Notes: generated from the sequence alone by a model not told the origin. Positions 45,787-58,139 are shown, counted from the stretch's first letter. The stretch: 64,000 bases of DNA from Oxytricha trifallax (GCA_000711775.1 ARYC01017658.1:1-64000), one strand, 5' to 3'. A program made the numbers and translations.

Positions 45787-46788
45787 TCATTCATTTAACT
45801 ACAAAATTTATTTATATACATTCACTCTCCCTTCTTTAGCGCACTTTTATGCCAACTAATTATCAACTCTGTTAGCTGAACTAAATATAAAATCGACTGT
45901 ATCGACAGGCAGGTCATGCATCAAGTGGTAGAGCAGCAGTTTCTTGTAATGACCTTTTAATATACCCCAGTAGAATTTAATTCCATTAAACTATGGGATA
46001 TAAGGAACGTTGAACACTGGCGTTATTCTAAGCTGTTCATAACTCTTCCATGTTTCTTTTGTCTATTATCAACGAATAGTATAATCTCTTATTCAGGGTA
46101 CTTCTCTCTCAGCTGTTCTAAGAACTTGATATACTGCTCTGTCTAAATTGAGCGAGGATAAATAACATAAGTTTCTAAACCAGAATCCTCAACAATTCAT
46201 CCAAGAATTGCCATTGTTTATACCTTAAACTTCTAATCATATACCTCTATATTACTATGCCTCTTATACAAGACTTCTTGATGAAAGTGTTGAAGGTAAA
46301 CACAGCCTCGTCAGCATGTATAAATATATAATATTATTCTATTGAGCTTTCTGCATTTACTTATAAATATAATTTAGGATATTGTTGTAAAATGGGAGAG
46401 TGAAATCAATCACTCTTTTAATACGTTTCACACCTTTGTAAGTGATACCATTTCGTTTATAAATGTTAGCAACGGACTATGCAGAGATCTTCAACTCAGG
46501 GAATTTACGGTGAAACATAGTAGCTAGTTGGTCGAGAGAGAAGTGAGCCCAATACTTCAAGGTTTTTTCATTGATAAGATAGTCAATATGCTTCTATAAA
46601 AACTTTGAATTCTAATAGGCTAAGAATTCAGCTATAATTGCTTTAATTAAACAGCTTTCAAGCAGTTAGTGGACTTCGCTTTAAAAGCAGTGTTATAGAC
46701 TTATAGTTCAGTACTGGTTTGACTTATTCACTGTATTTATCACATCCATTACGCAGTTTAAACACAAAATTTATATACTCTTCATCAT
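45787..46788 (-). pseudogene. TBE 42-kDa DDE transposase (TBE-D)
   Basis: ATG near 46788, TGA at 45787-45789. NGIKFYWGILKGHYKKLLLY at the catalytic block shows Lys in place of the catalytic Glu, while TBE-B has Glu. The N-terminal half has frame changes. The organisation and the convergent 22-kDa gene are as in TBE-B. Confidence 0.82.
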
Positions 46789-46906
46789 AAATATACCCCA
46801 AAAGCTATTTATTTTAGTCTCGCATTTAATTAATAACCCCAACCCCAAGCAAATTCCCTAAAAATCAAAGCACTTATAAACCTCATTAAGGTGTTTTGGA
46901 GTTTTG

Positions 46907-47062
46907 AATGCAAAAATATCATTTAAATATTAAAATTTATATTTTGGTTGATTTATCTAATCAGACTTTTTTTACTGTTCTTCTTTTAACAAAGCTTTAT
47001 GAAAGAAATAAATTTCTTATTTTTTCATATTATTTTATTCAGCTGCTTTCACATAATTATGT
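46907..47062 (+). repeat. Right remainder of the duplicated target unit
   Basis: Continues the unit cut by TBE-D; about 150 bp nearly identical to 42449-42605, including TTTACTGTTCTTCTTTTAAC. Confidence 0.8.
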
Positions 47063-47199
47063 GTTTCTTCTACATAAATTTTGAAATTAAAATTTTTAAT
47101 AAAATAATATAAAATTTCTGTTGAAAATTGTATAATTTACATTAGAATTAGTTAATCTTAAAAATAAATATTATTATAAATTATAATTGTAAAAAAACA

Positions 47200-47620
47200 A
47201 ATCAAGTGATGAATCCACCATAAATAAAATGAAATTCATAAATTTTACAATACTTTATTATGAAAATCCAATAATTGAGGAGAATTAAAAGATCCAATAT
47301 GGTTAAATATAATCCAAAAAAAAATACAATATTTTATTATGAAAATTTGAAAAAATTATCGATTTGATGAATAGACTATAGTATTAATGGAAATCATAAA
47401 ATAATACAATATTTTATCATTTAAATGTCAAAAAACTAATAATCTGATTATAAAACCATCGATGAAATGAGAATAATAAAATTAATTTGTATTTTATATA
47501 TATTAATAGACATATGGAGATCTTATGATATTAATAGAACTAGTTTAAATCATAAAATAATATCATAATTTATTGTGTAAATGTGAAAATTTATGAGAAT
47601 TACTGAATGCTAATTATTCT
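47200..47620. repeat. Degenerate AT-rich tandem repeats
   Basis: Variants of AATACAATATTTTATTATGAAAAT followed by AATAAT or GATTTGATGAAT recur near 47250, 47325, 47400 and 47563 with a period of roughly 80 or 160 bp. Heavily mutated. Confidence 0.45.
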
Positions 47621-47845
47621 AATTCAATATAGAATAGTGAATTGGTTTTTCTCATAATTAAATATAATTTTATTTTTTATTTAGATCTATTTAAAATCTA
47701 TACTATTATATTGCTTACATTACTCAAAATTAAATTTAAAAAAATTCATGAAAAATAAAAAGTAATGGGTCAATTATAATGAAATCAAATATAATTTATA
47801 ACTATTTTTAAACAAATATTCAGAAAAAATATCAATTTAAAGTGA

Positions 47846-47975
47846 ATTTTATTTACCATCTATCCTGATATTAAGCTCCACATGGTCATTCTTATAAGAG
47901 TTTTGATCAATTCTTTCTAATATCTTCCGAACTCTCTGTTTATTTTCTTTATGACTTCTGCTGATAAGCAGTGCT
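47846..47975 (-). CDS. Short coding-like fragment
   Basis: The minus strand reads PALLISRSHKENKQRVRKIL then ERIDQNSYKNDHVELNIRID in a local GC rise. No start or stop of its own. Family unknown. Confidence 0.3.
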
Positions 47976-49900
47976 GGAATATAAAATAGTTTAGATATGT
48001 TTTTGAAAATTACCAATTTTGTTAAGTAACCAGTAGCTAGATCTCTTCCATTATTTTATTAATATTTACTTAATTTTAAATTCTAATTTCTTAAATATTT
48101 CAAGTTATTTTATTAATTGTCAGGTTTAAGTATATGTTTGATCTTTTAGATATGCACGCATCGACACTAGAACCTGATAAACTATCTTTTAATGTCCCCA
48201 TTAAATTATATATTTTGCTAAGACTCTACAATCTCAAAACATCTATCTTTACTTAATAAATGGAAGATATCTCACAGATAATTTTCATATAAAAAATTAA
48301 GCCTATCAAAGCTTAACAAGATGTAAAAAAAGAGAGGGATTAAATTAAAAATGATGAGAAGTAGCTACCGCATAAGTTCTTTAATATAATTAAAAATATA
48401 AAAACAATATATTGAATGTTATTAAGATTATATTTATTTAATTTATCAAGGCTATAATATTATTTATATAGAAGAAAAATTATTCAATCCTCCCTACAAA
48501 AAAAAGAAAATTATGGCGCATAAGTATGAATTAAGTCTCTTAAAATAGCGACTGAGCGTCAAAACATTATCATTCTTAATATAATAAATAAAAGTTTATT
48601 TAAAATTAAGATATATTTATTGACAGTTTCACTCCGATAGTTAATCAAAACAAGTACCTGAACTAGCCATTTAAATGGTTAATTTACATGCCCACTAAGC
48701 TAGGAAATCAATAGAAATTTTCAGATAATAATATCATGATAATATACAATGCTCCCTATTCATCTATTTTAAACTGAATTAAAGAAGTGTCCTCAAAAGT
48801 AAAAAATAAGATAAATAAACAGCATAATTAGTCTGGAATTTATTATTTAAAATGAAAAGTAATCGCGATAATAGAATTAAATTTAAAACTAATTGTAATA
48901 TAAATAAGACATAAATAGAAGATGAGATAAGTAATGAGTTTGTGAAAAACAATGGGCATATAATTATTTTAATTTATGTAACTATTTAATTTTGCTTGAT
49001 CCCTCAATTTAATTCACATGTAATCTATTTGATATTGGGGATATCATTAAATTTTAATCTTCTATCATTTCTTTATCCCATTGACCGTTTTTTATAGACA
49101 TTTCAATAAAAAATATTTTGTAGTTCTTGACTATTTCATATCTCGAGAGTTTCATATTAACTCTCCTTGGGATCAGCTTTATTTTAAGTTAAGAAAGTGC
49201 TTTCCTCTTTCGCACGAGAAAATGTTACATATTATATGCTTACTTGATAAGTATGGGTAGAAGCCCTTTATATGGTTGAGTCAAAAAAACCTTACAAGTA
49301 AACCTATAGTAATTATACCAGTAATACTTAGAACTAAGCTTATTGAATTAAGGTTTTGGGGTTGGGAGAATAGTTTAAATATTATATGTTGTTGTTTTTA
49401 AAGAGTTTCTTTATATTTAATAATTCTATGCTAGACTTATATTTATTTATACAATATATTTATTTATACAATTTATTTATTGGCCTTGAGGACTCAATCA
49501 TTATTTTGTAATAGGAGGCCTTCAAAAATAACACATCGCAAATATTCAAGTGAGCATAAGTTTCCTAACCCTTTTTTTCTTTTAAACTAAGTTAAATTTT
49601 TTTATACATATATATAGGGTCATAATATTATTTTTGAAACTTTTATTAATAATATGTACAATATAGTGAATGATAATAAGAGGGAACATTAATAGTAATT
49701 TTATGAACATAGATACATATATTTCATTTTTGATATAAAATAAAATTTCAATTAAAATTTATTTACTTAAAGTATAAACATTAAGTATAATACATTAACT
49801 TCTAATTTATGCAGCCTCGTTCTTATTTATTTAATATATGTTCCCATTGTTAAGTATTAAAAGCAATTTATTATTGAGATATATTAAATCAAAATAAATT
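47976..49900. other. AT-rich DNA, weak coding traces near 49100-49300
   Basis: No supported gene. A minus-strand stretch near 49130-49230 (CERGKHFLNLKQSQ) has mild coding character only. Confidence 0.4.
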
Positions 49901-49917
49901 AACTTCACTAATTAATA

Positions 49918-51380
49918 TGCAAAACCAAAATAATTCACTTGATTTCGAGGTTTCAGCATTTGATGATGAACTAGCTATTGATGAGTTTTGAACGAGAGTA
50001 AAAAAAAACTTAAGCAGCTATATAGAATTCATTATTTACTCAAATTAATAAAAATAATTGGAGTTTATATTGATTTAAAGGAGAGATGAAGTTTTCGAAA
50101 AGGGCAAAGTTTTTTTAAAGACAGATCGACAACCTAAAATAATTGAATGCGAGGTTTGTTATCAAGTATATACTTTAAACGCTACAAACAAATGCATGTA
50201 ATATAGAAAGGGATATTAATTTTACAAAGAACAGAGGTAACTTATAAATAGAATATATGCAAATGCCCTATATTTGAATTCAATAAATCACAAGACCTTA
50301 AGCTTCATCTTATCGGACACAAACTAATTGAATTTCTTTATGAAGATATCGATATCTTCTATAGTAAGTATAATTTTGGTAATAAATATGTTTTAGTTAA
50401 TTTAGCATATAAATAACTTCAAGAAAACTCACAGTTTCTACTTTGCTAAATGGCAAAAATGTAATTAATTTCAAGAAAGTGATTTACTTAATGGAGAAAT
50501 CATAATATGATCCAGAAGAAGATGAATTTCATTTTATCGGATACATTAATGTTTAAGCTAAATAATCAAATCTTAAAGGGAATAAAAATAACTATGAATC
50601 TCAAAAGAATAATCAGTTCGTAGAACTAATAGGATCTATCAAGAATTAGATCTAATGAAGAAGAAGAAAAATGATCTAATTATTTGACCGATTGTTTACC
50701 TGAAACTATACTTTCAAATTTGCCTGAAATATATATTCATAAATTTGAATATAAATTTTGAGACCTAATGAAAAATTCCACTATATTTAAGCTGTTATAG
50801 AACATCAGATTATTATATATCATTAGATCAATGTAACTTAAATATATTTATTAAGTTCAAAGCTTATTCACTAAGATGTGAAAACTTTAATTGAAACTTT
50901 TGAATTCAAAGTTACTTTAAAAGATTTTATACTAAACCTAGTAATGAAACTTAGAGAGCGATGTTACATCCATTTATAAGCCATATCCTAGTTGAAATAA
51001 TAAACATAATTAAATTCACATTCACATAAATCCAGAAAGCTTCCTTGTACAAAATAGTGGAATTCAAAATTAGATAAAGTAATTTTGTCAACTCAACTCA
51101 AATTGGAGATAAATTATAAGTCAATAAATCAAGAATGTTCTATATTTAGACATGAATCAGGCAAGATTTTGGAAAGTTGGGTATTTAAATTAGGATACAT
51201 AAACACTGATTGTTAAAATATTTTAGTTTCATATTGGTGCAAAGTTTTCAGCAAAAAGTATATCAAATATCTAATGTATATATATGATAAAAGAATTTAG
51301 GAATTAATTAAGACTCATTTAAATAATGAGGTGAAAAAATTTATTAGTGGATGCAAAAATTAACCTTCCTATAATTGATT
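49918..51380 (+). pseudogene. C2H2 zinc-finger gene remnant
   Basis: An acidic N-terminus (MQNQNNSLDFEVSAFDDELA) is followed by TGA, then CEVCYQVYTLNATNKC and, in another frame, CKCPIFEFNKSQDLKLHLIGH, a C2H2-type finger. Downstream pieces (EEDEFHFIGYINVQAKQSNL and GKILESWVFKLGYINTDC) are scattered over frames. The acidic start plus paired fingers resembles the zinc-finger gene of TBE-E at 54661, so this may be a remnant of a second such element. No kinase motif is visible. Confidence 0.4.
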
Positions 51381-51486
51381 TTATTAGTAAATATACTTTC
51401 TAGTTTCTAAAGTGTGAATATAATTTCATTTTAAATAGAAATTCACTCAATTCTTTATTTTTATGTTTGTAAGTTATTATCAAAGT

Positions 51487-51690
51487 TTCTGATTCTTAAA
51501 ATTATTATTTTTATTCCTGATGAATTGTTCCTTTGACCTGCAGTATCTCTGCTTGTCTTTATTAGTTTTATTCTCTTCTTAAATATCATTATAAATGTAG
51601 TCATTTTCTTTAATTCTCTTCATAGTAAAATCAGCTTTTTTCTAAATCTAATAACATTTGTTCTTACCCTGTAAAATAAAAATATTGTTA
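51487..51690 (-). CDS. Short Asn/Lys-rich coding-like fragment
   Basis: Reads GKNKCYQIQKKADFTMKRIK then ENDYIYNDIQEENKTNKDKQ and RYCRSKEQFIRNKNNNFKNQ to TGA. Composition is plausible for a ciliate protein but also within reach of AT-rich chance. Confidence 0.25.
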
Positions 51691-52457
51691 ATAGTTTATC
51701 CTTTTTGGAGGGCCCATAAGATGATAAAAAATCATTAATAATATTAATTTGTCAGTTATAGAATGTGACAAATCTTCTAATATTTCTTTTTGGAAACTTT
51801 AAGATTAGTTTATCTTGCTTTATTTTATTATAGGTCTTATCAGATAATTTATATGTTTTTTTTTTAATTTTTTCTTTCTCAGATTTAAAGATAATTGGCC
51901 ATTTTTTATTTAATTTATATTCCTTTTAAATTGCTACTTAATATAAAATTCTATCCAGCTATAAAATTATAAAAAACTTCATCTTTTATTCGTTTATGGA
52001 ATTTATTAAATAATATTAAACAAATTTAATCATATATTTATTTATTTATAATTTTATATTCTGTTCTCTTTAACTTTTATTAATTATTTTTCTATTTAAA
52101 AAAAATTGATTTATAATTAATCAAATAAGCTTTTAGCATTGCGAATAAATATCTGTTTCACTGTTTATAAGGTTTTTTGTTGAATTGTTTATTAAAAACT
52201 TTATATGAAAACTTATTAATTTATAAAAATCTGAGAAAAATTTGTGATTGTATAAATATAATTAAAATTTATTTATTCTTAAGTATAAAAATCAAACAAA
52301 ACAAATAAAAGACCTTGTTAAACTTAGTTTACATGCTTCGCTACTGAAAACTTGAATATTTTTCTAACAACAAAGTATTTGCTTCTATAAAATAACTATC
52401 AGATTGCCTTGGAATATAGAGAAAGCAAATATTGAAAATGTTAAAATAATTGAAAAA

Positions 52458-53310
52458 TGAAAAAACTTTTTGCCTTATAAGAAAGCATAAAAGATTTCAA
52501 TTAACTTCAGACCATATAAATTATTTGATATCATAAAAGACTCTCGAAGATCAGATTACACTTTCATTTAAGCAGTGAACTATAGTTTTTCATCGTAGAT
52601 TTCCAGAAATTAAAACTCATGCACTGCACTCAGAAACTTAGAAAAAAAACTGGCATTATATATAAAATATGTTAAATTGACTATAACTTAACATACCACA
52701 AACAAAATCAAACTAAAATAGATTTGCAAAGGGTAAACACTAAACTTTGGGAAATAAAAATGAAAATCAAAAGATTGTATACTTGAATAAAACAATATTT
52801 AAGGCTCATTCAACTTCTTGGAAAGCGTGGGCACCGAAAAGTTAAAACTTAGTTTTGACAATATAGGGATTAACTCTAGGTACTTTAGCAGCTTTGGAAA
52901 TAATAAGTCCAAAGAATGGACTTGAAGCATTTCGAATTGTATAAAAATCAATTAAAATTCAAGACCTTATTTTGGTATTAGAAGATCTCGAGCCTAATTA
53001 CAAAGATAAACAGCTAACTATATTTCTTGACAATTTGAGAGCTCATCATTCAAAATAGTTCAAAGAGGCAGTTGACAATATGGGGTGGAAGTTATTATTC
53101 AACGCTCCATATTCCTCGAAAATTTAATTGTATTGAGAATTTTTTTCCCAGGTGAAGAAAGAATACAGGAAGTCTCTAATCAATTAATCGTTTAAACTAA
53201 GCAACATGAAGAATTTATAAGCAGTAACATAATCAATTATGTGAATTAAACAAAATGACTGTATGAACAGTGCAAGACACTGTCTTGACTTGTTAACGCA
53301 AAGTGTTTGA
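52458..53310 (+). pseudogene. TBE-E DDE transposase
   Basis: IS630/Tc1-type transposase. N-terminal HTH region DYTFIQAVNYSFSS; catalytic block 1 is degraded (VYLNKTIF, expected Y-L-D-E-T, so Asp to Asn); then SWKAWAPKSQNLVLTIQGLT, SPKNGLEAF; block 2 intact at TIFLDNLRAHHS; block 3 APYSSKIQLY-stop-EFFSQVKKEYRK, where the expected N-P-I-E is lost next to an in-frame TGA. Ends at TGA 53308-53310 and converges with the 22-kDa-like gene. Weak similarity to the TBE-C protein over the same layout. Confidence 0.72.
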
Positions 53311-53543
53311 ATATTAACTTTATTAAAAATTGTTAATGCATAAATAAAATTGATAACATAAATAATTTAAGTCATTAGTTAAAATGCATCCGTTTTGTAG
53401 GAGAACTTCTGATCATCATATTTTCACTTGGGTTGGCTTAAATTTTTAGGTGTCCTTTAAATAATTTGTTCTTCACCCTCAATAGTTGTAGATATTTTAA
53501 ACCTTTTTCTTTTTCTGCTGATTTCTTCCCATTGACTTAGATT

Positions 53544-54011
53544 TCAGCATCGACAAAGCCTTCCCTTTTTTTCTATAAAGACATAAACAATTATTTGAGC
53601 TTACTTGAGAAATGAGGCATTGAATAAATTTCTTAGAGAAACTATTCTCAAATTAGAATTGACTCCCCCTTCATTTCTTCATCAGCAACATAATTTCTGA
53701 CCTATTGTTATTCTCTAATTATTTATGTTAGCCAGTCATTCTTTATTGTCCCAAGTACCCCAAAGAAAAAGTATTTATCTGGATGATCAGGGATTCCATC
53801 ATAAATATCTAAGTATCTCATGAGGACATTTTCGTCTTTGACATAATTGATTATGTTGCTGACACTGAGCTCAGGGTAATTAGGTACATAAACATAAATT
53901 ATGTCAGCTGTTTTTACAGCTTTTTCTAAGATAAAAGTGCATCTTTTATAAACTTCATGCCTGTCTTTTTAAATGCAGGCAAATGATAGCACACTATAAC
54001 ATAAAATTAAA
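53544..54011 (-). pseudogene. TBE-E 22-kDa-like protein
   Basis: The minus strand is open for about 155 codons to TGA 53544-53546. It contains CTFILEKAVKTADII, VPNYPELSVSNIINYVKDEN and KYFFFGVLGTIKNDWLTQII, which match the TBE 22-kDa blocks NYPEISVTNLY and FFFGVLGTIKEKYLREII. This is the clearest evidence that the element belongs to the TBE group, because the 22-kDa family is otherwise TBE-specific. The N-terminal third (LFLPTMEG region) is not readable. Confidence 0.75.
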
Positions 54012-54660
54012 TTAAGCTTACATGAATATTTGAGGTGATTATACCAATCTAATTTGGTATTCAGACTCCCCTAGGGAGTTCTAAAATTTATGTTCTTAAG
54101 GCTTTGAGAATTGTTATTGAGATTTTAGTTCATGTCCTATAAAAATAATATTTATGTCTTGCTATATAATAATAAAGCAACATAATAATAATATTTATGT
54201 TTCTATTAGTTCATATAACTTGTTTACTTACTATATTAAATTTTATTAGCTAATTATTTTCTTCATACATTAATATAGGTGTTCATGAAAACATAACTTG
54301 ACTCTTCAGGGAAATTCTTTTTTAGTTGTTATTTGAGCCTTAAAATTGGATATATCATTTAACCCCAATCAAGTTTTGTCAAATTTGTTATATTTCTTTT
54401 TACTTTTAAAATGAGTAATAGCTTACATAAATATCTTTCAGAGGAATCTCCCAATTATTTTTCAGGAATCTCCCAACAAATTCATAATTATATCCAAGCT
54501 CATTTTCAAGAATCTCCCAATTATGTCTTAGTAATCTCCGCAAAAATTTATTTATGTGTTTATTATTTATTTATGTATTTAATAAAATTATTTATATCCA
54601 CAATTTATTTGGGATTTGAATATATTAAATAAAGACTAGTATTTAATAATTAATTGTTTA

Positions 54661-55518
54661 ATGAGTGCTGATACTTCTTCTCTTTCATCTGATTCGCACT
54701 ATAGTTCAGATGAAATTTCTAGCGACATAATTAAATCAAAGACTTCAGAGTCTCATACATAACTAATAAGCTTGCCCTAAATTAATTATGTCTTCTCAGT
54801 GTCGCACGAGTATTAAATTATATATGAGAAATGGTAGTCAAGAAGATCATATAGAGCTAAAAACTATAATTAGAAAACTAAAAAATTAGCTCATTGTCAT
54901 TTATGTTCTTAAGTTTATACTTAAATGAAACTTTAAAGACACTTAAACGTACATAACTGAGAAAATGGAAAATTTATGTAACTAAATGTTGGAGGTAGCT
55001 ATGTCTGTTTAATTTGCACAAAAAATTATGAATAGCATAATTTTCAGTGCAAACAAAAGTTATTGCAACATTTGACAAGACACAATACAAGTGACTTAAT
55101 CTAATTGGGTTATTCAAAAATTCTAAAATAATTATGTTTCATAATTTATAGATTTTTTCCTAGAAAGAAAAGGCAAGACACTTCCCTGTTGTCGTTGCTG
55201 ACAAGATCAATTATCAGACAGCAACATAAATTAACTAATAAGAACATAAAAATATTTTGCCTAGTTTAGATCATACAGCTCTAAACAAAGAAGATGATAG
55301 TGTAACTACTATCAACACAGCAACATAAAATGCACAAGAAAAAACTTATGAATTTGCAAAAATAATAATTTTTCAGAATTAAGATGTGCATACACCCCTT
55401 CTTAAAAAATGATAATGAACTAATTTTGAGATTAGCTTAATAAGATAACTTATTAATTCTTAACGAAGATGAGTTCATATCAGCTGAAGGCTCTCAAAGT
55501 AAACTTACATACTGCTGA
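54661..55518 (+). CDS. TBE-E zinc-finger protein (57-kDa homologue, N-terminal part)
   Basis: ATG at 54661, open for 285 codons to TGA 55516-55518. Acidic/Ser-rich start (MSADTSSLSSDSHYSSDEIS), finger 1 CHLCSQVYTQMKLQRHLNVH, finger 2 CLICTKNY...LLQHLTRH. Lys/Gln-rich linker follows. It corresponds to the finger half of the TBE 57-kDa gene, divergent from the 22-kDa-like gene. The frame passes out of register before the kinase half. Confidence 0.7.
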
Positions 55519-55699
55519 CTAAACAAAGATTACAATTGAACTTAAAACTTTTGGAATGAATTCAAAATTTTAAGGTATATAAAATAATGCTCTTAAACTA
55601 CCTTTTAAGAAAATTACATCGCAGTATTTACTGATAGCCAGAGTTTCCAATTAAAGAAACGGTCCTTTAATTATACACTTCTTAAACAATTAAGAGTCT

Positions 55700-56150
55700 C
55701 AAAAGTTATTTCTTTAAACTTAAAATTTTTGCTTTAACTGAGTGATTGCGTTCAATAATTACATGAATTAGGACTAGTGTATAGATAAATTTGCCAAAAA
55801 AACATTAGAATTCATCCAAATCACAAAGATTCTCAACTTTTTCTTTCTAATTACTGAAATTGTTCCTTTATAGGATAAAAATGCTTAGCTTTATAAATAC
55901 TAATAAGCATTTATAAGCATCCTTTTGAATTGGATGAAATTCATAACGGTAACATCAGACAAGATACTTTCTCTATTATAGTGATTCTGATAGAGATCAT
56001 TTTGGAAGATAAATTTACAAAGTTAGCAGCAAAATGTAGAGACATACTTGAATTGGCAGCATTCGTAAGAAGGGGCAACTTATTAGGGAGAGAACAATAA
56101 ATATTTTTGAATTATTTTTCGTCAGATATTAGCACAATTCCTTCTCTAAA
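55700..56150 (+). pseudogene. TBE-E kinase half, degenerate
   Basis: Reads CVQQLHELGLVYRQICQKNI, the place of LHKLGFVHRDLKPENI in TBE-D, so the catalytic HRD Asp and the Lys are lost; then SNY-stop near the IDFN position, and HNGNIRQDTFSIIVILIEII at the position of DVWDLAAIIIE. A TGA lies within it. Clearly the counterpart of the TBE kinase but catalytically dead. Confidence 0.65.
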
Positions 56151-56242
56151 GGAGTTGAGTGACAAAATTAATAAAAAACCTAATCGATTGATATATTTAT
56201 TTAATAAATACAATTACAAATTTTTCTCAGATTTTTATAATT

Positions 56243-56785
56243 GGCTTACCTATTGGAGGTAGTAGCTGTTCGATGAATATTTCTCAAAAATAATAACTTA
56301 AAATAATAAACTGTAAACACCGAATTATTCTGATATTAGTGATGATTTTTTTAAAGTGCAGATTAAGTAAGGGCATCGATACTCTAAACTCTACAAATTA
56401 TAGATTTTAAGCTTTATTTATGCTGAAAATTATGTAAATAAAGGAGTTTATAACTCTATTTTTTAATTGCTTTGGCAGTGGAATTCATAATTAATAAATA
56501 TTTTAATTTAATTATAATATATTATATTATTCTCCAATTCAACAAGGTAATCTAGCTAGAAAAGTAGATATATTTATATAAATTTAACTTAAATATTTTG
56601 ATAACTGTTGATTGCGATACGATTAAATTATAATGAAGAATTAAAGTTTTTGCAAAGATAATATATAAATAAGGATTATATAAAATTTAAGTTTATCATA
56701 AGAAGATTTATATTTTTAATAAAAATAAATATAGCGTCATAATAAAAAAAAAGATTAATTTAATAAATTTGTGATTAAATATTAT
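56243..56785. other. AT-rich DNA
   Basis: No supported gene. A coding-like trace (NYSDISDDFFKVQ) at 56320-56370 is too short to call. Confidence 0.45.
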
Positions 56786-57200
56786 TGTAGGGATACATTT
56801 GATTTGGGAAAATTATTTAAATTTAAATTTACAAAATATTAAAATCTTGGCAGTTAACTTTCTGGAAACCTTGCCAATATGGTACTTGTTCGATAGAGAA
56901 TTCAAAATTAGCTGGACTTTACTATTGGCGGTACACCTCTATTGTATCCCTGGAGCGAGATAAATCGACTTTAATTTTGGCATAAAAATCAACTAAACAA
57001 ATTACTAAAAATTAAAGTCGATTTATCTCGCTCCAGGGATACGATAGAGGTGTACCGCCAATAGTAAAGTCCAGCTAATTTTGAATTCTCTATCGAACAA
57101 GTACCATATTGGCAAGGTTTCCAGAAAGTTAACTGCCAAGATTTTAAATTATAATTAATTAATTTATAAATAATTTTCCCAAATCAAATGTATTCATGCA
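56786..57200. repeat. Fold-back element copy 2 (415-bp palindrome)
   Basis: Same architecture and sequence blocks as 2509-2919: TGTAGGGATACA tip, GGCAGTTAACTTTCTGGAAA, TTCGATAGAGAATTCAAAAT, a GCGAGATAAATCGACTTTAA block and a loop of about 35 bases. Arms are near-perfect, and the flanking TATTATTGTAGG is shared with copy 1. Confidence 0.9.
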
Positions 57201-58130
57201 ATACTATAAGTTTATTTAAATATTAAATTAAAAAACAGTGGAAGTATTTAAAATATTACAACAACAAAAAAATGGGTATAATCAGCACACATAAAGAGAT
57301 ATTATAAATAACAGAGATATTTAATCATCCTTCAATAGGAGATTGAGGACTATATATTTAGTCACGAAAAGAAAACTTGAAATGAAAGTTTACATATTAA
57401 TAAACTAGTTCAGATCCATCTCTCACAAATCTAATTTGAAGATGACAGCTGTGGTAGCATAGTTCAACTATTGACTCATTAACTATTACAAATGATTAGA
57501 CTATTAGCAATAAACAACAAGTTCATAAAATCACAACATACTTCAACAATATCCCATAATCTAAGTTATGATAGCTCTATACTACAAGCTAAATTCCTGC
57601 GAGATAGTCTTCCAATAGTGATCCTCAATAAACAAAATATAAAACGCTAAAGTAAAGATGACCCATCACTCAGAAAATACTTAAAGTAACAATGAGGAGA
57701 ACTGGTCTTTGAAGTAGAAGTGGGAAGGTCAATAAGTTTGACTATTAAGTCTCATATCAACAAGATTAAAAGCCACGATACTGTCATAGAAGATTTAACT
57801 CAATTAGACTGAGTTAATCTTTCCATTTTTCTACTAATCTTATATAGTATTTTAAAATATTAGCTAAGTCAATGACGTCAAGTATGTCACAGAATAATTT
57901 TAATAAAAATAGAAATATTAAACTTTAAAGTTTAATAGTAAATATCAATCACAATTGATCATAAATTAATAAATTAGATAGATAGATAATAGCTAAAAGG
58001 CGGGAATTAATAAAATAGAGATGCTAATTTAATAGAGATCTCTACTATATATTAATCAGTCTTATTTATTTTATGATTTATATATATTTAATAGCTCTAT
58101 ATTAGTTAGTTTTGAATATTAGGGCCATAT
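57201..58130. other. Unresolved region with a coding-like fragment at 57685-57810
   Basis: The plus strand reads GELVFEVEVGRSISLTIKSH then INKIKSHDTVIEDLTQLD to TGA at about 57812. Less AT-rich than typical intergenic DNA. Upstream frames (57300-57680) are Asn/Gln/Tyr-rich and inconclusive. Confidence 0.3.
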
Positions 58131-58139
58131 ATATACCGA

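Larger units (their letters stand above)
42879..46906. mobile_element. Full-length TBE transposon (TBE-D), 4028 bp
   Basis: Tips AAAAACTCCAAAACTCC (42879-42895) and the complement of CAAAACTCCAAAACACC (46890-46906). AAT duplicated at 42876-42878 and 46907-46909. Gene order from the left: zinc-finger/kinase (minus), 22-kDa (plus), transposase (minus). The length matches known TBE elements. Both tips share C-to-T changes that degrade the telomere-like motif. Confidence 0.93.
52222..56239. mobile_element. TBE-like transposon with non-telomeric tips (TBE-E), 4018 bp
   Basis: Terminal inverted repeats TATAAAAATCTGAGAAAAAT... (52222-52255) and complement (56206-56239), flanked by ATT on both sides (52219-52221 and 56240-56242). 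ATT fits the ANT target duplication of TBE elements. Genes: DDE transposase (plus), 22-kDa-like (minus), zinc-finger/kinase (plus), the exact TBE order and orientation when TBE-D is flipped. Length within 10 bp of TBE-D. No C4A4 at either tip. All genes are broken, so this is an old copy. Confidence 0.8.

Noticed and set aside
54411..54632. 73-codon plus-strand ORF with repeated ESPNY motif
   Set aside because: Contains an imperfect AATCTCCCAA repeat (54447-54520) but lies in the AT-rich spacer between the divergent TBE-E genes with no homologue in other TBE copies; treated as a local repeat, not a gene.
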